Source: Rhodoblastus sp963710275 (GTDB lineage Bacteria > Pseudomonadota > Alphaproteobacteria > Rhizobiales > Beijerinckiaceae). From it: a stretch of DNA of 64,000 nucleotides. The translations under genes were made by a program, and so were the position numbers. The stretch lies in NCBI GenBank assembly GCA_963710275.1, contig CAVPZS010000008.1, forward strand, positions 1,302,001 to 1,366,000, given 5' to 3'. Positions 43,747-51,058 of this stretch are shown one piece after another (the stretch's first letter is position 1; the number at the start of each line of letters is the position of its first letter). The notes below the pieces were generated by a model. That model was not told the origin of the DNA and made no database searches. It worked only from the letters and a program-made list of their open reading frames with translations.

Positions 43747-43925
43747 TTTTAGCTTTACGCAAGTAATATAAAGTCACGCGTTACACGAATGAATTAACCT
43801 TTCCTGACCCCAGTAACGATTTCGTGATAGCCAACCAGTGCTATTGTTTTTCAGTGGAGTCGGGCGTGAGCTTTGGATCGGCGCGCTCCTTCCTGGCGCG
43901 GTTTGCGCCAAAAGGATTGGCAATT

Positions 43926-44138
43926 ATGATGCACGACCATTTGCAGCGCGCCTTGATCGAAACCTGTTATGCGATCGCCGAGTTCAATCTCCAGCGATCC
44001 CAGCCGGGCTGGTCCGCCACCGAAGCCGAGACCCTGGCGCTCGGAAATGTGCTGATGGCGACGCGCGCGACCCTCGAGAACGTCTTGAACTGGACCGGCG
44101 AAATCACGGCTGCGCTCGATTTCAAGGCTTCTGCCTGA
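43926..44138 (+). CDS. Small hypothetical protein (70 aa)
   Basis: Not recognised. From ATG 43926 (or 43929) it encodes about 70 residues: MMHDHLQRALIETCYAIAEF then LQRSQPGWSATEAETLALGN and a helical end TLENVLNWTGEITAALDF. AAGGA lies about 10 bases upstream. The whole chain is predicted to be helical and soluble, with no signal peptide. The longer open frame back to 43824 lacks a start signal. The preceding 43750-43900 stretch is AT-rich and probably holds its promoter. Confidence 0.55.
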   Translation: MMHDHLQRALIETCYAIAEFNLQRSQPGWSATEAETLALGNVLMATRATLENVLNWTGEITAALDFKASA

Positions 44139-44429
44139 CAGGTTGCGGTGACGACTTTTTCCTTATTCCATGATTGTCCCCGGCCCTGTCGCCGATCGCG
44201 GCAGTCCGCATCCCATGGCGACGGCGCATCTCCCGCAATTTTCTGACTCGCGCTTCTGCGCGCTCGTCTGATCGAGGCCGAAGGCGCGGGAAAGACGGGC
44301 AGCGAAAAAATCCTCCGCGGCAATGATGTGGAAAAGCATAATTTGACGCCTTCCGGCCTCGATACTGGCGTATGATCCGCTCACGTCAGTCATTGCGTGA
44401 CGACGATTACCTTTAGTGAGGGCGTTGCA

Positions 44430-44720
44430 ATGAGTGAACCGCCGAAAGACGCCTTCTGGGACGTCGAAATATATAAAATTGTTGCCCCAGGGGAAATAGA
44501 GCGGCGGTTTGCGGTCATTACAACCATCGGCGACGCGAATCCGGTCGTTCATTTCTGCGCGAGCCGTGAAGAAGCCGAACGATCCAAGTACCGGACCCTG
44601 GAAATTCTATGGGGCGTCGGGAACAAGGCGCCGCCGGTCACCTGTAGCCCTCAAAACGGCGCCGCCACGATCGCGGAGGCGGCGGGACAGACGCCGAAAC
44701 CAGCCAAAATTCAAGGGTGA
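44430..44720 (+). CDS. Small hypothetical protein (96 aa)
   Basis: Not recognised. ATG 44430 is preceded by GAGGG about 7 bases upstream. The 96-residue protein begins MSEPPKDAFWDVEIYKIVAP and continues RRFAVITTIGDANPVVHFCA, then SREEAERSKYRTLEILWGVG and an Ala/Pro-rich tail. It has no signal peptide or membrane segment. The opposite-strand frame over 44163-44552 looks like a shadow. GC content at the start is lower than average. Confidence 0.6.
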   Translation: MSEPPKDAFWDVEIYKIVAPGEIERRFAVITTIGDANPVVHFCASREEAERSKYRTLEILWGVGNKAPPVTCSPQNGAATIAEAAGQTPKPAKIQG

Positions 44721-44791
44721 ACGCCGATTACGCACTATCGGGCAAGCCCAAGGCGGCGTAAGCTCGGGCGTCTGTCGAGGAGGGAGCTGGA

Positions 44792-45316
44792 ATGAAGCTC
44801 GTATCGATGATGGCGCTGTTCGCCGCCGCCACGTTCGCCACATCCGCCGGAGCCGCGGAAACCTGCGCCAGCTTGCGCGCCCGCAATGCGCGGGCGTCGT
44901 GGAGCGACTACCAGGCGCTGCCGCCGCGCTGCGCGCCTAGACGGGAGCGTCGCCTACCGAAGGTCTACGCAAAGGCGCCGACGGGCTGGAGCTGCAAAAA
45001 CGACACTTTTTATGATGAGCGGGGCCGCGCCGGCCTGGACTGCGGACCCATCGTCCAAGTCATGGCGTGGAAATACGAACGTCCCTGCGACAAGGACGCG
45101 ATCCTGATCTCGATGGACCGGAAATATTGCCGCGGCTCCGGCCCTGGGCAGAGCCATTGCGACGACGGCGCCACCGTCATCGACATTGACTCCCAGGCAG
45201 CCTGCAGCGTCGCCATCTCCAGGCATGTTTACGGCGCCAGGGCGCTTTCTGCTCGGCTCAGTGGCGCCAGGACTCCTGCCCGGCTCAATGTCGTCAATCC
45301 CTGGGTGCCCCAATGA
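44792..45316 (+). CDS. Secreted Cys-rich hypothetical protein
   Basis: Not recognised. The 174-residue precursor has a signal peptide (MKLVSMMALFAAATFATSAG then AA). The mature chain contains nine Cys, including ETCASLRARN, GWSCKNDTFYDERGRAGLDC, RPCDKDAILISMDRKYCRG, QSHCDDG and AACSVAISRH, which suggests several disulfides in the periplasm or outside. GAGGGAG lies just upstream of ATG 44792. It is part of a run of small, mostly exported, unknown proteins between 42 and 46 kb. Confidence 0.65.
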   Translation: MKLVSMMALFAAATFATSAGAAETCASLRARNARASWSDYQALPPRCAPRRERRLPKVYAKAPTGWSCKNDTFYDERGRAGLDCGPIVQVMAWKYERPCDKDAILISMDRKYCRGSGPGQSHCDDGATVIDIDSQAACSVAISRHVYGARALSARLSGARTPARLNVVNPWVPQ

Positions 45317-45427
45317 CCCGGCCAAGCAATGAAATGCCGTCATTTTAACGCGGGTTAACTGCTTTTATTCAAGTTATCTCAACGTCACCAGACTTAGATG
45401 AATTCGAGTTTGTCTGGAGTGTTTTCG

Positions 45428-45799
45428 ATGAAGCTTAAGTTCATGGTCGCCGGCGCGGCGTTGCTTGCGTCCGTCGGCCTCAGCGCGCCGGCCGCCGCCC
45501 ATCCCGCGGGAGCTATCGTGCGCCTTTTGATGCATGCCGCGCGGACTTCCATGCGCATCCACTCCCAGCCGGGCGTGAGCGCCGCCATGATGGCCAATGC
45601 GACCGCGAGCGGGACCGCATTTGGCGTCAGCCAGACGCCGACGCCCTACCCGCCGGCTCCCGAGGCGCTTGGGCGCGCGCGCGCGCCTCGTCCGCCGGTC
45701 ACGCAGTCGCAAACCTACCATAATTACGTCGTCTACAACGACCCGGGCGCCGGACAATCGACCACCCACCTGCGTCGCATTTCGCTGGGCGGCAACTGA
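45428..45799 (+). CDS. Small secreted Ala/Pro-rich hypothetical protein
   Basis: Not recognised. ATG 45428 follows GGAG by 9 bases; an in-frame ATG at 45398 has no such site. The 123-residue precursor has a signal peptide (MKLKFMVAGAALLASVGLSA then PAAA). The mature part is short, His- and Ala-containing (HPAGAIVRLLMHAARTSMRI), with a Pro-rich middle and a Tyr/Asn-rich end (SQTYHNYVVYNDPGAGQSTT). It converges with gabD, 11 bases away. The sequence character suggests an envelope-associated, non-enzymatic protein. Confidence 0.6.
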   Translation: MKLKFMVAGAALLASVGLSAPAAAHPAGAIVRLLMHAARTSMRIHSQPGVSAAMMANATASGTAFGVSQTPTPYPPAPEALGRARAPRPPVTQSQTYHNYVVYNDPGAGQSTTHLRRISLGGN

Positions 45800-45810
45800 C
45801 GGCGACGCCG

Positions 45811-47247
45811 TCAGATATTGGTGACGGCGATGGCGCGCGTATTGAGATAGGCCTCCATCGCCTCTGGGCCGCCCTCGGTGCCATAGCCCGAATCCTTGAC
45901 GCCGCCGAAGGGCATTTCGGCTGTCGGCAGGGGCGGCTGGTTGACCCAGAGCATGCCGGTCTCCAGCTCATGCGACAGGCGATGCGCCGTCTTGAGCGAA
46001 CGGGTGAAGGCATAGCTCGACAGGCCATAGGGCAACCGGTTGGCCTCGGCGATGGCGTCGTCGAGGTCGCGATAGGCGTTGACGATGGCCAACGGTCCAA
46101 AGGGCTCCTCGTTCATGACCCGCGAGTCGAGCGGCGCATTGGAAATCACGGTCGGGGCGAAAAAATTGCCGGCGTTGCCGATGCGCTCGCCGCCTGCGAG
46201 GATCTTGGCGCCCTTCTGCTCGGCGTCGCGGGTGAAATCCTGCATGGCGGTCAGCCGGCGCGGGTTGGCGAGCGGCCCCATCTGGCTGGCCTTGTCGAGG
46301 CCGTCGCCGACCTTAAGGCCGGAGGCGAGGCGCGCAAAACCCTCGGCAAAGCTTTGGTGCAGGCTCTCGTGCACCAGATAGCGGGTCGGCGAGATGCAGA
46401 CCTGGCCGGCGTTGCGGAATTTGCCGCCGCCGGCGATCTTGATCGCCAGGTCGAGGTCGGCGTCTTCGGCGATGATGACCGGGGCATGGCCGCCCAGCTC
46501 CATGGTCGCGCGCTTCATGTGCAGCCCCGCCAGCGCCGCAAGCTGCTTGCCGACCGCGGTCGAGCCGGTGAAGGTGATCTTGCGGATGACAGGATGCGGG
46601 ATGAGATAGGCGGAAATCTCCGCAGGATCGCCATAGACGAGGCCAACCGCGCCCGAGGGCACGCCCGCGTCGACGAAAGCCCTGATCAGCGCGGCGGGCG
46701 CCGCCGGGGTTTCTTCGGCCGCCTTGACCAGGATGGAGCAGCCGCAGGCGAGCGCAGCCGCCGTCTTGCGCACCACCTGGTTAATGGGGAAATTCCAGGG
46801 CGTGAAGGCGGCGACCGGCCCCACCGGATCTTTCAATACGGTCTGGGTGACTGCGGCGTTGCGCGAGGGAACGATGCGGCCGTAGACGCGCATGCCCTCA
46901 TCCGCGAACCAGTCGATGATGTCGGCGGCGGCCAGGGTCTCCATCCGGGCCTCGACGAAGGGTTTGCCCTGTTCCCTGGTCAGGTTGGTCGCGGTTTCCT
47001 CCGCGCGGGCCCGCATGAGGTCGGCGGCCGCGCGCAAGATCTTGCGACGGTCGAAGGCGGAAACCTTGCGCCAGGCGACGAAACCCTTTTGCGCCGCGGC
47101 GAGCGCCTGGTCGAGGTCGGCGGTTCCGGCCTTCGCGACCCGGCCGATTTCCTCTCCGGTGGCGGGATTGACGACCGGGATCGTCTTGCCGTCGAGGGCG
47201 GGACGCCATTGGCCGTCGATCAGGAGTTCGGTGCTGGGATAGGTCAT
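45811..47247 (-). CDS. gabD: NAD(P)-dependent succinate-semialdehyde dehydrogenase family protein
   Basis: Aldehyde dehydrogenase of 478 residues. Motifs: AFTPWNFPINQVVRKTAAAL, the coenzyme-site FTGSTAVGKQL, the general base Glu in ATMELGGHAPVIIAEDAD, and the nucleophile Cys in FRNAGQVCISPTRYLV. The end MPFGGVKDSGYGTEGGPEAM is typical of GabD and related enzymes, which oxidise succinate semialdehyde to succinate. A different semialdehyde (glutarate or 2-oxoglutarate semialdehyde) cannot be excluded. It is divergent from the LhgO-type oxidoreductase gene, 154 bases away. Both could serve dicarboxylate or gamma-aminobutyrate breakdown, although this is inference. Confidence 0.85.
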   Translation of the reverse strand: MTYPSTELLIDGQWRPALDGKTIPVVNPATGEEIGRVAKAGTADLDQALAAAQKGFVAWRKVSAFDRRKILRAAADLMRARAEETATNLTREQGKPFVEARMETLAAADIIDWFADEGMRVYGRIVPSRNAAVTQTVLKDPVGPVAAFTPWNFPINQVVRKTAAALACGCSILVKAAEETPAAPAALIRAFVDAGVPSGAVGLVYGDPAEISAYLIPHPVIRKITFTGSTAVGKQLAALAGLHMKRATMELGGHAPVIIAEDADLDLAIKIAGGGKFRNAGQVCISPTRYLVHESLHQSFAEGFARLASGLKVGDGLDKASQMGPLANPRRLTAMQDFTRDAEQKGAKILAGGERIGNAGNFFAPTVISNAPLDSRVMNEEPFGPLAIVNAYRDLDDAIAEANRLPYGLSSYAFTRSLKTAHRLSHELETGMLWVNQPPLPTAEMPFGGVKDSGYGTEGGPEAMEAYLNTRAIAVTNI

Positions 47248-47401
47248 TTCATGCTCGCCAAATCGTTTGTAAGCTGCGGCGCTCCGCCGGACGCGCCCTT
47301 AGTATGGGCGCCGAGCGGCAGCGGCGCAAGCCGCGGCGGCCGAGCGGGCCTTGCGCATCCCGACAAAACCGGGTTCCTGTTTTTGCAAGGATGAAGGTTT
47401 G

Positions 47402-48505
47402 ATGGAACGGATCGATTGCGTCGTCATCGGCGCCGGAGTGATCGGATTGGCCGTCGCGCGCGCGCTGGCGATCGCCGGCCGCGAGGTCGTCATCGTGGAG
47501 AAGGCGGAGCGTATCGGGGCCGAGACCTCGTCGCGCAATAGCGAAGTCATCCACGCCGGGCTCTATTACGACCGCACCAGCCTGATGGCGCGGTTCTGCG
47601 TCGAGGGACGCCGCGCGCTCTACGATTATTGCGCCGAGCGCGGCGTCGCCCATGCGCGCTGCGGAAAGCTGGTCGTCGCGACCTCGAAGGCGGAAACGGC
47701 GCAACTCGCGGCCATCAGGGCGCGTGCTGAGGCCAACGGCGTCGGCGATCTGCTCGAGATGAACGCGGCGGCGGCCCGCGAGCTGGAGCCGGCGCTGCAT
47801 TGCGAGGGCGCTCTGCTGTCGCCGTCCACCGGCATCATCGACAGCCACGCCTACATGCTGGCGCTGCTGGCCGACGCGGAGGCGCGTGGCGCGATGCTGG
47901 CGCTGAACACGCCGGTCATCTCGGCCAAGGTGATCGATGGCGGTTTTGCGCTGGCCTTCGGCGGCGCGGAGCCGGGAGAGTTGCGTTGCGCGCTCTGCAT
48001 CAACGCGGCGGGACTTTTCGCGCCCGATCTTGCCCGGGCAATCGTTGGTTTTCCGAGCCAACTGGTCCCGCCCGCCTATTACGCCAAGGGGAATTATTTT
48101 GCGCTGGCCGGCCGGTCGCCGTTTCGTCGCCTGATCTATCCCGTCCCCGTCCCCGGCGGTCTCGGGACCCATCTGACGATCGACCTCGCGGGACAGGCGC
48201 GTTTCGGCCCCGACGTGGAGTGGGTCGGGAGGATCGATTATTCGGTGAACCCTGAGCGCGCAGATAAATTTTATGCGTCGATCCGCCGCTACTGGCCCGA
48301 ACTGCAGGACGGCCAGCTGCAACCGGCCTATGCCGGCGTCAGACCCAAGATTGTTCCTCCGGAAATAAGCCAGCAGGACTTCGTCGTCCAGGGCCCCGAG
48401 GTTCACGGCATGGAAGGACTGGTGAACCTGTTCGGCATCGAATCCCCGGGACTCACGGCTTCGCTGGCGCTGGCGGATCATGTGCGGCGGTTGGTTTTGG
48501 GATAG
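47402..48505 (+). CDS. FAD-dependent oxidoreductase, LhgO-like
   Basis: DAO-family flavoprotein of 367 residues most like L-2-hydroxyglutarate dehydrogenase/oxidase. The FAD loop is at the start (CVVIGAGVIGLAVARALAIA), then ETSSRNSEVIHAGLYYD, which is characteristic of the LhgO group, LLSPSTGIIDSHAYMLALL, and the C-terminal AYAGVRPKI and LFGIESPGLTASLALADHV. It would oxidise L-2-hydroxyglutarate or a related hydroxy acid and pass electrons to quinone or oxygen. Divergent from gabD, with which it may share dicarboxylate metabolism. Confidence 0.85.
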   Translation: MERIDCVVIGAGVIGLAVARALAIAGREVVIVEKAERIGAETSSRNSEVIHAGLYYDRTSLMARFCVEGRRALYDYCAERGVAHARCGKLVVATSKAETAQLAAIRARAEANGVGDLLEMNAAAARELEPALHCEGALLSPSTGIIDSHAYMLALLADAEARGAMLALNTPVISAKVIDGGFALAFGGAEPGELRCALCINAAGLFAPDLARAIVGFPSQLVPPAYYAKGNYFALAGRSPFRRLIYPVPVPGGLGTHLTIDLAGQARFGPDVEWVGRIDYSVNPERADKFYASIRRYWPELQDGQLQPAYAGVRPKIVPPEISQQDFVVQGPEVHGMEGLVNLFGIESPGLTASLALADHVRRLVLG

Positions 48506-48533
48506 CCGCCGCGGCGACTCCGCCCTGCAAAAG

Positions 48534-48575
48534 CGCAAGCCTTCGAAGCTGATAGATCAACTTCGAGGGCTTGCG
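48534..48575. terminator. Long hairpin after the LhgO-like gene
   Basis: CGCAAGCCTTCGAAG (48534-48548) pairs with CTTCGAGGGCTTGCG (48561-48575), 15 positions with a single T-G wobble, around a 12-base loop. It lies 29 bases after the stop at 48505 and upstream of the convergent groL stop (48683). No T-run follows, so it may act as a transcript-end hairpin or as a bidirectional terminator. Confidence 0.6.
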
Positions 48576-48682
48576 AAATGGTGGGCGCGACAGGAACCGG
48601 ACCTCTGAGGTCAACACAATTGCGTTGACCTCACTTCACTGCAAACGCAACTCAATCGCATCTGGCGGATTTCCGCCCGTTC

Positions 48683-50317
48683 TCAGTAGTCCATTCCCAT
48701 GCCGCCGCCGGGAGGCATGCCCATCGGGGCGTCCTTCTTCGGCGCGTCGGTGATCGTCGCCTCGGTGGTGACGATCAGGCCGGCGATCGACGCGGCGTCC
48801 TGGATCGCCGTGCGGACAACCTTGGTCGGGTCGATGATGCCGAGCTTGACCAGATCGCCGTATTCGCCTGTCTGGGCGTTGTAGCCGTAGGCGTAATCCG
48901 TCGATTCAAGCAGCTTGCCAACGACGACAGCGCCGTCGTCGCCGGCGTTGTCGACGATCTGGCGCGCCGGCGCCTGGATTGCCTTGCGGACGATGTCGAC
49001 GCCAGTTTTCTGGTCGGGGTTCTGGACCTTTATGGCCGCAAGCGCGGGTATGGCGCGAAGCAGGGCGACGCCGCCGCCGGGCGACACGCCTTCTTCAACC
49101 GCGGCGCGGGTAGCGTTCAGCGCGTCGTCGACGCGATCCTTCTTTTCCTTGACTTCGACCTCGGACGAACCGCCGACGCGGATGATCGCGACGCCGCCAG
49201 CAAGCTTGGCCAGACGTTCCTGCAATTTTTCGCGATCATATTCCGAAGTGGTTTCCTCGACCTGCGCCTTGATCTGCGCGATGCGGGCTTCGATGTCCTT
49301 CTTGTCGCCGGCGCCGTCGACAATCGTGGTGCTTTCCTTGTCGATGCGGATCTTCTTGGCGCGGCCGAGCATCTCCACGGTCACGTTCTCAAGCTTGATG
49401 CCGATATCCTCGGAAATGACCTGGCCATTGGTGAGGATGGCGATGTCCTCGAGCATGGCCTTGCGCCGATCCCCGAAACCCGGCGCCTTGACCGCCGCGA
49501 TCTTCAGGCCGCCGCGCAGCTTGTTGACGACCAGGGTGGCGAGAACCTCACCCTCGACATCCTCCGAGACGATGACCAGCGGCTTGCCGGTTTGAACGAC
49601 CGCCTCCAGCAGAGGCAGGATCGCCTGCAGCGAAGACAGCTTCTTCTCGTGAATGAGGATGTAAGGCTCGTCGAATTCGGTGATCATCTTCTCGGCGTTG
49701 GTGATGAAATAGGGCGAGAGATAGCCGCGGTCGAACTGCATGCCCTCGACGACGTCGAGCTCGGTGTCCAGGCTTTTGGCCTCCTCGACCGTGATCACGC
49801 CTTCATTGCCGACCTTCTGCATCGCCTTGGCGATCATGTCGCCGATCGACTTGTCGCCGTTGGCGGAGATAGCGCCGACCTGGGCGATCTCGTCATTCGA
49901 GGTGACTTTCTTCGAATTGGTCTTGAGATCGGCGACAACCGCTTCCACGGCCAGATCGATGCCGCGTTTCAAATCCATCGGGTTGAGGCCGGCGGCGACA
50001 GCCTTGGCGCCTTCGCGCGCTATGGCCGCGGCCAGGACTGTGGCTGTGGTGGTTCCGTCGCCCGCGGCGTCATGCTGCTTGTTGGCGACTTCGCGAACAA
50101 GCTGGGCCCCGAGGTTTTCGAAGCGGTCGGCGAGTTCGATCTCCTTGGCGACGGTAACGCCGTCCTTGGTGATGCGCGGCGCGCCGTAGGATTTTTCGAT
50201 GACGACATTGCGGCCCTTCGGGCCCAACGTGACCTTCACCGCATTATTGAGGATTTCAACGCCGCGCAGGATACGGTCGCGCGCGTCGGTGGAGAAACGA
50301 ATGTCTTTGGCGGCCAT
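48683..50317 (-). CDS. groL: Chaperonin GroEL
   Basis: The 60-kDa ring chaperonin that folds proteins with GroES and ATP. The 544-residue protein is complete: ATP site VTLGPKGRNVVIEKSYGAP, catalytic DGTTTATVLA, apical domain EGMQFDRGYLSPYF, AVKAPGFGDRRKAML, and the family signature AAVEEGVSPGGGVALL. The C-terminus ends in the usual Gly/Met-rich tail (MPPGGGMGMDY). It is co-transcribed with groES; the 106-base spacer contains two copies of a self-complementary repeat. A CIRCE operator precedes the operon, so HrcA control is expected. Confidence 0.97.
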   Translation of the reverse strand: MAAKDIRFSTDARDRILRGVEILNNAVKVTLGPKGRNVVIEKSYGAPRITKDGVTVAKEIELADRFENLGAQLVREVANKQHDAAGDGTTTATVLAAAIAREGAKAVAAGLNPMDLKRGIDLAVEAVVADLKTNSKKVTSNDEIAQVGAISANGDKSIGDMIAKAMQKVGNEGVITVEEAKSLDTELDVVEGMQFDRGYLSPYFITNAEKMITEFDEPYILIHEKKLSSLQAILPLLEAVVQTGKPLVIVSEDVEGEVLATLVVNKLRGGLKIAAVKAPGFGDRRKAMLEDIAILTNGQVISEDIGIKLENVTVEMLGRAKKIRIDKESTTIVDGAGDKKDIEARIAQIKAQVEETTSEYDREKLQERLAKLAGGVAIIRVGGSSEVEVKEKKDRVDDALNATRAAVEEGVSPGGGVALLRAIPALAAIKVQNPDQKTGVDIVRKAIQAPARQIVDNAGDDGAVVVGKLLESTDYAYGYNAQTGEYGDLVKLGIIDPTKVVRTAIQDAASIAGLIVTTEATITDAPKKDAPMGMPPGGGMGMDY

Positions 50318-50370
50318 GGGGATTCAACTCCGGATGAAAAATAGGTGCAGAAAGCGAAACGGCTCAGCCC

Positions 50371-50430
50371 GACTGAATTCGGCTTTGCCGAAATCAGCCG
50401 GACTGAATTCGGCAAAGCCGAAATCAGCCG
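50371..50430. repeat. Two 30-base tandem copies that are also inverted copies, between groES and groL
   Basis: Copy 1 (50371-50400) and copy 2 (50401-50430) are identical except for the central triplet, TTT in one and AAA in the other. Each copy contains TTCGGC-triplet-GCCGAA, so each can form its own hairpin, and the 15-base core of one is the exact reverse complement of the other. Copy 2 covers the groES stop codon (50424-50426). In the transcript this could give two small hairpins or one longer stem separating the groES and groEL coding regions. Confidence 0.9.
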
Positions 50431-50711
50431 ACGACGCCGAGAACGTCGCTTTCCTTCATGATCAGCAGGTCCTGCCCGTCGATCTTGACCTCCGTGCCTG
50501 ACCACTTGCCGAACAGGACGCGATCGCCCGTTTTCAGTTCGAGCGGCGCCAGATTGCCTTTTTCGTCACGCGCGCCGGGGCCGACAGCGACGACTTCGCC
50601 TTCCTGCGGCTTCTCCTTGACGGTGTCGGGGATGATGATGCCGCCCTTGGACTTCTCTTCGCCCTCGATGCGTCGAAGTACAATGCGGTCATGAAGGGGA
50701 CGGAAGGTCAT
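50424..50711 (-). CDS. groS: Co-chaperonin GroES
   Basis: Seven-fold lid of the GroEL chamber. The 95-residue protein is complete: FRPLHDRIVLRRIEGEEKSK with the mobile loop GGIIIPDTVKEKPQEGEVVA, GDRVLFGKWSGTEVKIDGQ and the end LIMKESDVLGVVG. It is the first gene of the groESL operon and has a CIRCE element 75-101 bases before its start. Its stop codon lies inside the second copy of the intergenic repeat, so the coding sequence contributes the last part of that repeat. Confidence 0.97.
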   Translation of the reverse strand: MTFRPLHDRIVLRRIEGEEKSKGGIIIPDTVKEKPQEGEVVAVGPGARDEKGNLAPLELKTGDRVLFGKWSGTEVKIDGQDLLIMKESDVLGVVG

Positions 50712-50785
50712 TGAAATTTCCTTGATCGGGGCCAAAGCCCGCTTTTCGCATGGAAAGCGCGACACGAAGCGGAGGCGACCGCTTC

Positions 50786-50812
50786 TTAGCACTCTCTGAG
50801 CGAGAGTGCTAA
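50786..50812 (-). promoter_or_regulatory. CIRCE operator (HrcA binding site)
   Basis: TTAGCACTC (50786-50794), 9 bases, GAGTGCTAA (50804-50812): an exact match to the CIRCE consensus. It lies 75-101 bases before the groES ATG on the reverse strand. HrcA binds this site and represses groESL in the absence of heat stress. Confidence 0.96.
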
Positions 50813-51058
50813 TGCGCCATCCGCAAATGGGTATGCCTATGCTCTGCGTCAAGACCGCGGAACAAGCCGGCGCGCGCCAAGCCCGGCATCATTTTTTTCG
50901 ACGCGCCTATTTGCCAGAGAGCCGTTTTGCTAGACAGTATCGCATTTGAATGCCGCTCATTCGGCAGGCGTTGGATTCGCGCAGGTCGGGCGCCGGCTGC
51001 ATTGACGTGATTTCGGCGTCGACGTCTCACCTCTATTGAAGCCAGGTTGGAATTGTTC

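Noticed and set aside
45970..47394. A 474-codon forward frame
   Set aside because: Antisense shadow of gabD; no recognisable domain.
47249..48538. A 429-codon reverse frame
   Set aside because: Antisense shadow of the LhgO-like gene.
50371..50430. Possible start of a CRISPR array
   Set aside because: The two copies are directly adjacent without spacers and are palindromic; no further copies or cas genes are present.
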